DNA of 64,000 nt from Schizochytrium sp. TIO01 (GCA_004764695.1 SMSO01000006.1:1406859-1470858), one strand, 5' to 3'. Shown: positions 34,501 through 44,827, counted from the stretch's first letter. The notes: a model not told the origin generated them from the letters alone. A program made the numbers and translations.

Positions 34501-35820
34501 TACGAAGTCGTCCTCGTCAATCATCTTTCTGGATATCCATTGTTTTTGGAAGAGTGAGGGAAGGATTCTATTCGGCATCAAATGACCAAGTAGCGCTCTC
34601 AGCTAGCGCACAATCACCTCAGGTCCTGCAGGCATGGTTGGCACCCATGGGAGCGACCATGTTTGCGTAGCGAGCCTCCAGAAGAAGCTGAATCTGCACA
34701 AGCTCTGCCGTTGCAAACGCCGATCCTCCATTTCAGTTTCCGGGAAGTTGCGCTCTCAAAAGAGAGCAAGGCATCAGGCGGGCAGTCCTAGCGTTGAATA
34801 GTCTACTTCTACTCACCCTCTCAACAGCTTTCGATCTTCAAGTTCTTCCCTGAGGGCTCGACATAAATCAGCCTTGCGGACTTGGCCGTGGAGACGCCTT
34901 TCTCGCTGCCAGGGCCCTCTCGCCTCTTGCTCCACGAAGTGCTGTCCTGCGACCAGCGTCGAGGCCGTGCCTGCCGCAGCCTTGTAGATCTAGCTCTAGC
35001 CAGGTGCCTTTCGAGGCTGCGCAGAAAGCCCCTTCAATATTACCTGTGCCACTCTCTCTTGGACTGTTGCCGTCGCCGCCGCCGTTCGAGCTGCGGCGAC
35101 TTTGCGGGTGGATATCCGTGAGAGCGGATGCCTCTGCGGCCCTGGCCCGCCTCCGCCAGCCGATCGCAGACGGTTTGCATGGACGCGCTCCCGATTGCGT
35201 CCTTGATCCACGGAGCGAATCTGTTTCTACGCAGCGATGTCCAAATGAACCATTTTCAAATCATCACCTCCATTTGGAACGTTCCGTTCCTTTTTCCTGG
35301 CGACGGCTGTTCTTTCCGAGTAGTAAAAGTAGAAAGGAAAGCACATATGCCGGATTGAGGCGTGTCATTGGAGGTCTCAGAGCCTGCGTGGAGCAGTGAG
35401 GCTTGGCTGTGGCAAGCAAAGGGGGTCTGCGGATGTCCATTGCGTGGGCTTAACGCAGCTTTTCAAGGCCTGTCTTGAGCAGAGGCGGAAATCGTGGGGC
35501 AGCTTTTTATGGAAAATCGTGCCATTCCGCTTCGAAAGAAGGAATCGTTATTTCTATTACTTTTTCTTTCTTTCTTTCTTTTCTTTTTCCAACGTTTTAA
35601 TTTCTCATTTTCATTGTTTAAATTAAATTTTACAACAAATTTAAACGTTTTTTTTTTTTTAAAATAAAAAGTAAATTTAGTTTACAAATGTTTTGAAGAT
35701 AAAAGACAGAAATGTACTCCATCCCTACTACCGCAGGTACAATCATAAATAAATTATTGAATGAATAAATAAATAAATGCTTATATATAGAGAAACATTC
35801 AATCAATCAACCAACCAAAC

Positions 35821-36017
35821 TATTGAAGTAATATACAGCTACTGTCTAACCTAACCTAACCTAACCTAACCAAGCTCTCCTATCCACACATTAACCTGCC
35901 TGTATGCAGACCTGAAACCCCGATAACTCATATATCATCCTCTTTCTCTTTCTCCTGAGTTCGTCATCCTTGTCAGACTACCTCTCCACGCTTCACAGCA
36001 CAGGCTACTCTGCAATA
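35821..36017 (+). repeat. 5' LTR
   Basis: 197 bp, ends TATTG...CAATA. It includes five tandem CTAAC units at 35846-35870 and a pyrimidine-rich stretch. The transcription start must lie in it, but I cannot place it. Confidence 0.97.
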
Positions 36018-36030
36018 GGTTATGGGCCCA
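36018..36030 (+). other. Primer-binding site (initiator tRNA-Met half-molecule type)
   Basis: GGTTATGGGCCCA directly abuts the LTR. It is complementary to the anticodon stem-loop of eukaryotic initiator tRNA-Met rather than to its 3' end. Drosophila copia and relatives prime from such a cleaved half tRNA, so the same mechanism is likely here. Confidence 0.9.
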
Positions 36031-36173
36031 AGATACGCCAGGAAGACTCGAGCGTAACAACTCGTTTCCTAGACATCTTGAAGATCAGACGAGCTCAACA
36101 TCAGAGATAGAGTAAACTTTTTCGAAATAAGACTTCCTACGGAAAACTATACTCAGCCCTCAAGCAAGTCAAC

Positions 36174-36980
36174 ATGATGACTCCTGGAGGCAGCAAGAAG
36201 AGCAATAAGCTCAAGAAGAAACAAGAAGCTGCGGACCAAGCGGCGAACATCAAGAAACAGAGTCCCGACTCTGATGAAGACATACGTGAAGAACTACGAA
36301 AGCTTAAAGAAAAGCTAGCAGTAGATTGAAGCTTGCACTGACCCTAAGAGACAACGTCTACTTGACAGTGCACTTTACGCCTTACTCAGAAATCAAGCTG
36401 GCACAGATTTTCACGAACGACTACAACAATATGGTAAATCTCACCGTGGCGGTGAAGGACGTGCTGCCTGGGCACAACTTCAAATCGCATTTAAGAAACA
36501 GCCTGGTGAAATCAACATCAACAAGGTTTCAGCACTCGTACAATGTTTTCAGCAATACCTTAACAATTCTTTTGAGAACATGTCAGAAGACGAAGTCATG
36601 ACATGGTTTCTGAAACTGCACAACACTCAGTTAGACGTGTTAGCTACTGGCATGACGTTACATGATTACATGTTTATCCTTAACCTTTTACCACGTATTC
36701 GTTACATGGGTCCACAAACAACTGCGATCTATGGCAAAGCAATTAAACTCAAAGAGTATAGTAAAGAATTGTTTCAAGAGTTACGAAACACGGAACGGGA
36801 AGTTGCACAACAATGCACACTTAAAGGCAAAAGTGGCTATTCTGCTGGGAACCCTGAACCCACACATCTACAAGCAAACTCCTTTCACCCTTCCGGAATA
36901 AGTTCAAGCGTCAAAAACGACCTACATCTCAAAACAACAATTCCGGGGGAGCACAACAACCCTTTCCTCAAAGGAATAAA
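36174..36980 (+). pseudogene. gag: gag region, interrupted by two frame changes
   Basis: The likely start is ATG 36174, opening a Lys-rich coiled-coil-like head that stops at 36327-36329 in its own frame. Gag-like sequence then continues in the +1 frame from about 36325 to about 36855. From about 36897 the basic linker that precedes the zinc knuckles is back in the first frame, the same as pol, after a stop at 36855-36857. The two changes compensate, so an intact ancestor probably read gag and pol in one frame, as in copia. Each change needs a single-base indel. Gag forms the virus-like particle that packages RNA; this copy should not make a full one unless recoding occurs. Confidence 0.75.
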
Positions 36981-39900
36981 TGCTCACACTGTGGTTATTC
37001 AAATCATGCTGAGGCAAACTGCAAATTCTTGACAGCAATTTGTCCTATCTGTAACCAAGTTGGACACAGACCCTCTGTTTGTCCAAGTAGATCATCGCGA
37101 CAACAAAAGTCGAACAACAAGCGTCAGCGTCATAACTCAACATCACCGTACAAAGGTCTCGCGTTACACAACGCTCCTTTTGATCAAGGACCTTTTCATG
37201 CCAATTTCAGTGTCAACCTTCTGACAATCAATCATCTAAAATCAGAACCGAAGTCAGCAGAGACAACCTCAGAAGGATTCCTACTAGATTCTGGATGCAA
37301 TTTGCATGTCACACCAAATCTTGCATTACTTTCAAACTATGAGAACATTAATCCACTATCAATGGATGCAGCTCAAGGATCCTCAGTTCCGATTTTAGGA
37401 AAAGGTACCCTGGAGGCACGAGTAAGATCAACGTCGGGTAGAATTGTTCCTTTAACACTTACAGTCTACTACGCACCTTCTCTTGCTCACACATTACTGT
37501 CGACGTCTATTATGACTCAGCAAGGATTCTCATTTTTCTTCTCACAAGATAGCGATCGTATGACCACTCCACATGGAGAAGTGATTACACTCGGTCAGCA
37601 ATCTGACATCCCAATGCTTATCCCTGTAAAAGCACCCAAAGTTAACGCTCTGCAACTACGGAAAGCACAAAAACTCAGTTATAAAGGAATAGATTGGCTA
37701 GAAGCTCACCTTAAATTAGGTCACGCTTCAATTCCACGCATAGCATCCTCCATAGGAGTTTCTGCATCACAAATCGACTTCTTATGCATGGATTGTAAAG
37801 TTGCCAACTTTGAACGTATTCCAGTGACAAAAGGACCTCACACACCATATGCTAAGTCTCCTCGACAAGCTGTTACAGCTGATGTGATGGGACCATTCCA
37901 CGTTCTAGGCGTCCCCAACAAGTTCAAATATGCCATAGTCTACAGAGATCTTTACTCAGACTTTACATATGTTTATCCTATACAATCCACTGATCAAGTG
38001 TCCACGACCCTAAGTACTTTTGCTCAAGCATGGCTCCAAGGTAAAAACACCTCGCGCATCATAATTCGCACAGAAGGAGCTAAATATTTTACAGGCGGAG
38101 AATTTGCAAGATCACTTCACACCATGCGGTGGGAACATAAACTATCTGCACCACACTCTCATGCTACAAATCCTGCTGAAGGCATCAATCGAGTACTTAT
38201 GAATGGTCTTCGCTCCAATCTAAAAACTGCATTACTCGGAGCCAAATATTGGCCCTATGCTTTATCTCATGCTGTACATGTCAAGAATCGCACAGCCTCC
38301 AGTCGCAATCGGAAATCTCCGTACGAACGACATTTTGGCAAAGCACCAGACTACAGCTACTTCCACATTTTTGGAGCACCATGTGTGTTCAAGAAGTTTC
38401 CCATTCCGCAAAAGTTGGGAGATAGGGGTGACCTAGGCATTTTCCTTGGATATGCTGATAGTTACACTCATGGAACTGTACATGTCTTACCTAAAGACAA
38501 GTCCAACATCCTTCAAACGCGTGAAGTCAAGATTTTCGATCAAGCATTGACTGAACAAACTCGTCAGCGTGCAATGTCAATAGAAACCGCTCTGACACCT
38601 GATCTAATTACTCATTGGACACGTGAAGAATCAAATAAACTAATTGCTGGAGAAATGTATCAGGATCTACCTGCTTTATCCTCCGCAGCTAATAATACTA
38701 AATCTTTCCTCACTCCTAATACCCCAGAATATAATGATGACCGTGAATCCAATAGTGAACACGCTAGTCGTCTGGAGGGAAATCATAATGACCGTGAATC
38801 CAGTAGTGAACACGCTAGTCATCCGGAACCCAATCATAATGACCGTGAATCCAGTAGTGAACACGCTAGTCATCCGGAACCCAATCATAATGACCGTGAA
38901 TCCAGTAGTGAACACGCTAGTCATCCGGAACCAAATCATAATGACCGTGAATCCAATAGTGAACACGCTAGTCATCCGGAACCAAATCATAATGACCGTG
39001 AATCCAGTAGTGAACACGCCAGTCATCCGGAACTAAATCACAATGACCGTGAATCCAGTAGTGAACACGCTAGTCATCCGGAACTAAATCACAATGACCG
39101 TGAATCCAATAGTGAACACGTTAGTCATTCTGAGGTAAATAATGATGACCGTGAATCCAAAAGTGAACATGCTCGTGAAGACATGGAACTAGAACATAGT
39201 TCAGTCCATGCACACGATAGTCATCGGAGATCCAAAAGGACTCCCAAACCTCATGTACCACTAAATGTTGGTCCCAGTGCCAAAGGCGCTGCAAATAAAT
39301 ACCGATACTATACCAATCGTCTGAAACGAAAACGTAATATGACGAATACAGAGTTAGATTTCTCGGATATTAATTCTCTATCAAAAGAAGAGAACTTACA
39401 TGAACTAATCATTCCCACGATATATCCGAGGGAACAGGAATATTTTGCTTTTCTTATTAAAACCAACACAGATAATAAACAATTACCTAAACCGGTCCCA
39501 AAACCATGTCCATATGACGACATTGTAGTTCCAAACACTTATAAAGAAATGCGGAAACTGCCTCAGGCATATCAGCAACTATGGATCGCTGCGATGAATA
39601 CTGAACATCACAATCTGCAGTCCGCTGGTGTTCTGGAAACTGTACCCTTACACACTTTACCACAGGGACAGACTGTAATGGGAACTAGATGGGTCTTTAC
39701 AAAGAAGGCACCACCGGTCAATCTGTTAAAAGCACGGGTTGTAGTACAAGGCTACAATGAGGCCATTGAACATGTTTATGATATATACTCACCAACAGTT
39801 AATGTTGAAAGCATTCGTGTTGCAACAATTATTGCTTTAACGAGAGGCTATGATGCTATCACCGTTGACGTAACAGCCGCATTTCTAGAAGCACAAATTC

Positions 39901-41069
39901 CAGATGACGAATTCCTCTACATCAAAGGCATTGAAGGTCTTGACTTAGCAGAAGGTTATTGTTATCGTCTGCGTAAAAGTCTATATGGACTCAAAAGTGC
40001 CCCCCGTAGGTGGATGGATCATTTGACGGCTATATTAGAAAATTATGGCTTAACACGATCTATAACGGACGCATCACTCTTCATTGGCAAAGATCTTCTA
40101 ATGACTATCCATGTTGATGACATGAGAATCTTTGGCACACCCCAAGCACTAAAAGCGATTGTCAAAGAACTCGAACAAAATGTCGGCGTCAAAGTTAATC
40201 GTGAAAAACAATGCCATTATCTTAGTGATACACATGTCTATGACAAGTCACGAAAGATCTGTACCATCAGCCAACGCGAGTATTGTGAAAAAGCCCTTAG
40301 GCGATGTAATATGGAAAACTGCAATGGAGCTAAAACTCCATCCATCCTTAAAGAGTTAAGTGATCATCCTGACGACTCTGTGAATGAACACTATCGTCCA
40401 CTTGTTGGCACTCTAATGTATTTACTAAAAACTCGACCTGATATGGCATACACTTTACACCAACTTGCATGCCATGGTCAAAAGAATGGAGCGGAACATA
40501 TGCAAGCTCTTAAACATGCATTCCGTTATGTCAAGGCCACAAAGGACAAAGTTCTAACACTCAAAGGCGTGGATTCAGAGGCACAACTTGTTTTGAACGT
40601 CTATACAGATGCTTCTTTCAGCAAGGCACATGACAAACTTCGTCGTAGTGTTACAGGATATGTTGTTATGATAAATGATAGTGCTGTTGTATGGAAAACA
40701 ACCAAACAGTCTACAGTTGCAAGAAATACTCACGAAGCTGAACTAATTGCTGCAGTTGCAGGAGTTCTCAGAGCAGAATCCATTAGACAACTTTTAGCAG
40801 ACATGAACATTTACATCAATGAAATACAGGTATATATAGATTGTCAAGCATTAGTAAACACAATCAAAAAGGAAGAAGTTAATGGTACAAATGGTTATCT
40901 CGCAGTACAACTTGCAGTACTGATTCATCGAAGACAAAACCAATTACTCAAGGTACATCATGTTAAAGGCACAGAAAATATAGCTGATTTACTCACCAAA
41001 CCACTTGCAGCACCATCTCATTGGAAACACGCGAGTCGCTTACTTGATGCTTCAGGTGCTGACGCGTGA
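36858..41069 (+). CDS. pol: copia-type polyprotein: zinc knuckles, protease, integrase, reverse transcriptase, RNase H
   Basis: Open frame from the last upstream stop; no ATG start is evident, since it continues gag. Two CX2CX4HX4C zinc knuckles at 36981-37022 and 37041-37082 bind RNA. The aspartic protease has Asp-Ser-Gly at 37287-37295. The integrase has an HX4H...CX2C finger near 37700-37800 and a core at about 37870-38330; its first Asp and its Glu (Asn-Pro-Ala-Glu-Gly) are present, but the second Asp appears as Glu (Arg-Thr-Glu-Gly). A tandem-repeat linker follows. Reverse transcriptase spans about 39650-40180 with His-Val-Asp-Asp at 40110-40121. RNase H runs to about 41020 with Tyr-Thr-Asp-Ala-Ser and the usual Asn-Thr-His-Glu-Ala-Glu. 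The frame ends before the polypurine tract. Confidence 0.95.
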   Translation, partial: THTSTSKLLSPFRNKFKRQKRPTSQNNNSGGAQQPFPQRNKCSHCGYSNHAEANCKFLTAICPICNQVGHRPSVCPSRSSRQQKSNNKRQRHNSTSPYKGLALHNAPFDQGPFHANFSVNLLTINHLKSEPKSAETTSEGFLLDSGCNLHVTPNLALLSNYENINPLSMDAAQGSSVPILGKGTLEARVRSTSGRIVPLTLTVYYAPSLAHTLLSTSIMTQQGFSFFFSQDSDRMTTPHGEVITLGQQSDIPMLIPVKAPKVNALQLRKAQKLSYKGIDWLEAHLKLGHASIPRIASSIGVSASQIDFLCMDCKVANFERIPVTKGPHTPYAKSPRQAVTADVMGPFHVLGVPNKFKYAIVYRDLYSDFTYVYPIQSTDQVSTTLSTFAQAWLQGKNTSRIIIRTEGAKYFTGGEFARSLHTMRWEHKLSAPHSHATNPAEGINRVLMNGLRSNLKTALLGAKYWPYALSHAVHVKNRTASSRNRKSPYERHFGKAPDYSYFHIFGAPCVFKKFPIPQKLGDRGDLGIFLGYADSYTHGTVHVLPKDKSNILQTREVKIFDQALTEQTRQRAMSIETALTPDLITHWTREESNKLIAGEMYQDLPALSSAANNTKSFLTPNTPEYNDDRESNSEHASRLEGNHNDRESSSEHASHPEPNHNDRESSSEHASHPEPNHNDRESSSEHASHPEPNHNDRESNSEHASHPEPNHNDRESSSEHASHPELNHNDRESSSEHASHPELNHNDRESNSEHVSHSEVNNDDRESKSEHAREDMELEHSSVHAHDSHRRSKRTPKPHVPLNVGPSAKGAANKYRYYTNRLKRKRNMTNTELDFSDINSLSKEENLHELIIPTIYPREQEYFAFLIKTNTDNKQLPKPVPKPCPYDDIVVPNTYKEMRKLPQAYQQLWIAAMNTEHHNLQSAGVLETVPLHTLPQGQTVMGTRWVFTKKAPPVNLLKARVVVQGYNEAIEHVYDIYSPTVNVESIRVATIIALTRGYDAITVDVTAAFLEAQIPDDEFLYIKGIEGLDLAEGYCYRLRKSLYGLKSAPRRWMDHLTAILENYGLTRSITDASLFIGKDLLMTIHVDDMRIFGTPQALKAIVKELEQNVGVKVNREKQCHYLSDTHVYDKSRKICTISQREYCEKALRRCNMENCNGAKTPSILKELSDHPDDSVNEHYRPLVGTLMYLLKTRPDMAYTLHQLACHGQKNGAEHMQALKHAFRYVKATKDKVLTLKGVDSEAQLVLNVYTDASFSKAHDKLRRSVTGYVVMINDSAVVWKTTKQSTVARNTHEAELIAAVAGVLRAESIRQLLADMNIYINEIQVYIDCQALVNTIKKEEVNGTNGYLAVQLAVLIHRRQNQLLKVHHVKGTENIADLLTKPLAAPSHWKHASRLLDASGADA
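38736..39174 (+). repeat. 51-bp tandem repeats inside the polyprotein
   Basis: About 8.6 units of 51 bp encode a 17-residue acidic, Ser/His-rich unit starting Asn-Asp-Arg-Glu-Ser between integrase and reverse transcriptase. The inner units are nearly identical; the outer ones diverge, as expected for internal expansion. All units keep the frame. Confidence 0.97.
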
Positions 41070-41072
41070 TTT

Positions 41073-41081
41073 GCGGGGGAG
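41073..41081 (+). other. Polypurine tract
   Basis: GCGGGGGAG directly before the 3' LTR; primer for plus-strand DNA synthesis in LTR elements. Confidence 0.85.
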
Positions 41082-41278
41082 TATTGAAGTAATATACAGC
41101 TACTGTCTAACCTAACCTAACCTAACCTAACCAAGCTCTCCTATCCACACATTAACCTGCCTGTATGCAGACCTGAAACCCCGATAACTCATATATCATC
41201 CTCTTTCTCTTTCTCCTGAGTTCGTCATCCTTGTCAGACTACCTCTCCACGCTTCACAGCACAGGCTACTCTGCAATA
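41082..41278 (+). repeat. 3' LTR
   Basis: 197 bp, identical to the 5' LTR as far as I can compare; the CTAAC array is at 41107-41131. Followed at once by the target duplication CAAAC inside a (CAAA)n tract. Confidence 0.97.
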
Positions 41279-41339
41279 CAAACAAACAAACAAACAAACA
41301 AACAAACAAACAAACAAACAAACAAACAAACAAACAAAG
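41279..41339. repeat. (CAAA)n microsatellite at the insertion site
   Basis: Fifteen CAAA units start with the target-site duplication itself. The left flank of the element is an AACC/AATC repeat, so the element inserted at the edge of a microsatellite. Confidence 0.95.
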
Positions 41340-41726
41340 AACTCTCCTGAATAGTCCCGGAATTCCGGGAAGATGGTTCGAGGAAAAGTCTTCGAGTCAG
41401 GCAAATTCCTGTCTCTCTCCCTCCCTCCACGGCGAAGTCATCGATCAGTCAGTCAGTCGTCAGTCAGTCTGTGATATCTATCTACGCAGCGGCCTCGAGA
41501 GAGCCTGAGTCCGCCGCAGTCTTCGCGTCATGGAGCTCCACTCGCAGTGTATCTGCGTGTCTCTGCGCGGCCTCAGAGCCCTCAAGACGCATCGCAGACC
41601 AGAGAGGAAAGGAGGGCCTTTCTTCCCGCGCCGCAAAGACTTTCTTTCTTAGCTGTTTAGTTAGTCGTTTACTTAGTTCGCTGTTTAGTTTGTTAGTTAG
41701 TTAGTTATCTCTGAGGCGCTTTACGC

Positions 41727-41796
<70 letters not shown>
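41727..41796. repeat. (TTTC)n microsatellite
   Basis: About seventeen pyrimidine-only units, followed by a (TTGA/TTTGA)n tract to about 41842. Confidence 0.95.
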
Positions 41797-42667
41797 GTTT
41801 GATTGATTGTTTGATTGATTGATTGTTTGATTGTTTGATTGTGTGTCTGAGAGAAGAACTTTCATTTCAGGCTCTCTCCCGTTCTTTCTTTCTTTCTAGT
41901 TCTTTCTGAGTTCTTTCTCTCTTCGGGTTCAACTCGTTCTTCGCCTTTTGGCGCTTCTTTGGAGGCGCCACCACTTGCGCAGATAACAACATGGTTGAGC
42001 AACGGCAGGTACGTGCGACGCCTTTCTGTGCTTTGGACCATCTCGTTTGTGCGCTTTCACGAGTTTTGGTGAATTCAAGGCACTGAAGAAATTGGAGGAA
42101 TTCAAGGAATTCAAGACTTTATTGAGGAAATTGGAGCAATGAACAGACGATGAATTATAATTCGCGCTACGAATTCGTTTCTTGAGAGCGATGCGAAAGC
42201 CTTGACAGAAAGCCTTGAGAGATGGCTGCGAAGAAGAGAGCTGAGGTGGCGGTGAGCGAGCCTGAGCAGCGCATTTGGTGCATTTGGCGCATTTGGCGTT
42301 GACGGTTCGAGGATGTTTGAGAAGAAGTGTCTCTCGCGAATTGGTCGATCCTCCTCTTCGCAGCTAGCAGCTTGTCGCCTAGCACCTAGCTAGTCGCGTC
42401 TAGCACCTGCAATGAGTTCGAACTCATATCAAAATGACTGTCTCAGCCTTTTCAAGGAGGTCAAGAAAGAAAGAGATGAGCTTAAATCCAAAAGAAAAGC
42501 GAAGCAGAAAGAATTAGAAAGAATTAGAAAGAAAGAACTAAAGAGAAAGAAAGAATGACCTAGAAAGAAATAACTAGAAAGAAAGAAAGGAATAACTAAA
42601 GAGAAAGAAAGCCTTGTCTACCCATCTCTGACAGAGGTTGTGGCGCCAACAGACGCGGCTTAAAGAC

Positions 42668-42716
42668 TTCATTTCGCTTCATTTCGCTTCATTTCGCTTC
42701 ATTTCGCTTCATTTCA
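42668..42716. repeat. 10-bp tandem repeat (CTTCATTTCG)n
   Basis: Five copies, the last with a changed end. Confidence 0.95.
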
Positions 42717-42756
42717 CCTCGATGCCCTAATTCTGCTGCTGCCAATTGCTCTGCGC

Positions 42757-42848
<92 letters not shown>

Positions 42849-42925
42849 TATAGTTCTTTCTTTCTTTATAGTTCTTTCTTTCTTTATAGTTCTTTCTATC
42901 TTTCTTTCTTTCTTTCTATCCTTCT
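42757..42925. repeat. Long (TTTC)n array with a 20-bp higher-order unit
   Basis: About 23 perfect TTTC units to 42849, then three copies of a unit of about 20 bp containing TATAGTTCTTTCTTTC, then more TTTC. Almost entirely pyrimidine on this strand. Confidence 0.95.
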
Positions 42926-43299
42926 GTCTGTTTGGCCCTTGAAACTCATGGACCCTGAGGATCTAATCTATAGACGGATAGATTGAATGATCGTCAATTC
43001 GAAGGGAGTTTGCAGTCAGTCCATGGTGGGACCCGCATCGCTGGAAACCCACGATGGAGATCTGCGAAGGCTTGCGCAGAATTGGTCGATTGCACTGCCG
43101 CGATCGATCGCTTTGGGACCGTGGACTCGGCGAGTGCCAGGAATATGCCATTGGCGGAGAATCGATTGATCATCCTCCATGGGCGCCATTTTATTTTCAT
43201 GTATTTATGAAGAATCAATCCATCCAAGATTGGCATCGCCGGTGCCGCTTTCTTCTTCTGTATAATGACGATGGTTTGGACATTTAGTCTCATTGGTGT

Positions 43300-43391
43300 T
43301 TGTGTGTTGATTGATTGATTGTACAATTGATTGTACAATTGATTGATTGTACAATTGATTGATTGATTGTACAATTGATTGATTGATTGGG
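43300..43391. repeat. TTGATTG / ACAATTGATTG repeats
   Basis: TTGATTG units separated by GTACAA, each centred on the palindrome CAATTG. Confidence 0.85.
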
Positions 43392-43594
43392 TAACAGATA
43401 TTTATTTACGATTGTGTTGGGCTTCTGTTGCTTCAGGTTAAAGAAGATGATAGCATGAAAAGAAATGAACCCTCGGCTATCGTTTGATATGTGTGTGTTT
43501 AGTTCCAATGCTAATGACTAAATCTCTGCGCAGCTGAAAAGAATCTCTGACTCCTACTGACTGTTAACCGATGCCTACTGACTGAGTCGAGCCG

Positions 43595-43630
43595 AGAAAG
43601 AAAGAAAGAACTAGAAAGAAAGAAAGAACT

Positions 43631-43717
<87 letters not shown>

Positions 43718-43719
43718 AG
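43595..43719. repeat. (GAAA)n microsatellite
   Basis: About thirty purine-only units with two CTAGAAA breaks at the left end. It is the reverse complement of the TTTC arrays at 41727 and 42757. Confidence 0.95.
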
Positions 43720-43935
43720 GCCAAGCAGACAGGGTTCTCAAGTCTTTCCACGCGCCACAAAAGCGCTGTGAGAGCGCCTTCTTTGCGCTCTGAAAGCGCA
43801 GAGAAAGCGTCGCATGTCCTTCGAAAGGACTCCAAACGGAAGTCATGTCGTCATGTCTCCTCATTACGCGCAATTCGCCGTCATCGAAAGGCGACGGAGA
43901 GAGCGAAGTCTGATCTGCGGATATTTCTGTATTTC

Positions 43936-43947
43936 TTCTTTTCTTTT

Positions 43948-43984
<37 letters not shown>

Positions 43985-44047
43985 TGCGGCCTTTTCTTTT
44001 CTTTTCTTTTCTTTTCTTTTCTTTTCTTTTCTTTTTCTTTTCTTTTC
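43936..44047. repeat. (CT)n and (TTTTC)n pyrimidine tract
   Basis: A (CT)14 run at 43957-43984 and about eleven TTTTC units at 43991-44047, separated by a short GC-rich break. Confidence 0.95.
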
Positions 44048-44827
44048 TGAGGACCCAGCCGGTGATAAGGGTAAAGGATAGGAGGGCGCTAGGAGTGGGG
44101 CGATCTGCGGAAATCGCAGAGAAATCGCAGAAAAATAGATAATCATCATTGAGCGAGGAAGAACCGACTGTTCTGAGAGGGGAGCAAAGCTTTTGAAAGG
44201 TGGAACAAGAAGAAGAAGAAAAGGGGAGAAGTCGATTCGCCACAGAGAGAGAGAGAGAGAAGTTGAATGAGCGACAGTCTCGCCTTCAAGGAGAAGAAGT
44301 AAGGCTCAGGACATGAAAAACAGCCTTCCTCTCTCTCTTCTTGTATCTTTCTTTATCCTGGAACCACCTCATAGGGTAACAACGAGAAGTACGTACCTCT
44401 GCTTTATTTTTGTTAAGGTCAGTCTTTTCTCTCTCTTAGATAGAGAGATAATATAGAGAGATAAGATGAGCGAATAGTTAGTTTTAAGGCAAAATGGTGT
44501 ATAGTGGTGTACTTTTTTAAAGAAGTAGATAGCCATGAGAGCACTCGCTTCTAAGGCTTACATGTGTTTGTTTTTGTTTTTGCTTTTATTCTTTGATCAT
44601 GATGGTCATGATTTTAACAAAGATAAATTCTACTGGTTTCTTTTTACAAGAATGGGATGAGAACCCCTTTAGCTTCTTCTTTGGTTTCGAGTTGTTTTTC
44701 GGGCTATAAAAATATTTTTATTTTTTATTATTCACTTTGAAATAGAAAATCTCTTTTTTGTTTTCTTTTAAAGTGTTTTTGGAGATGAAAAAAAGTACTT
44801 TGTAGAATTCTTCGATTCTATCATCAA

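Larger units (their letters stand above)
34141..35820. other. Intergenic region upstream of the retrotransposon
   Basis: 1.7 kb. 34860-35400 is GC-rich with overlapping short frames, none recognised. 35560-35800 turns strongly AT-rich, with AATA repeats at about 35750-35780 and an AATC/AACC repeat directly before the LTR. Confidence 0.4.
35821..41278 (+). mobile_element. Ty1/copia LTR retrotransposon, complete and recent
   Basis: 5458 bp bounded by two 197-bp LTRs that I find identical base for base, flanked by the 5-bp target duplication CAAAC (35816-35820 and 41279-41283). Each LTR begins TATTG and ends CAATA, a short inverted repeat around the TG...CA ends. Order of domains is protease, integrase, reverse transcriptase, RNase H, which places it in the Ty1/copia (Pseudoviridae) group rather than Ty3. 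Primer-binding site and polypurine tract are both in place. Identical LTRs indicate recent insertion. It may not be autonomous, because gag has two frame changes. Its gene content is AT-richer and uses different codons from neighbouring host genes. Confidence 0.97.

Noticed and set aside
35846-35870. Telomere end or chromosome-internal telomere
   Set aside because: The CTAAC run is only five units and lies within both LTRs, so it belongs to the transposon.
38644-39036. Repetitive frames on both strands inside the retrotransposon
   Set aside because: Other-frame readings of the 51-bp tandem repeat in the polyprotein.
43511-44149. 212-codon frame with Phe-Leu-Ser runs
   Set aside because: Produced by GAAA/TTTC microsatellites; no non-repeat protein content.
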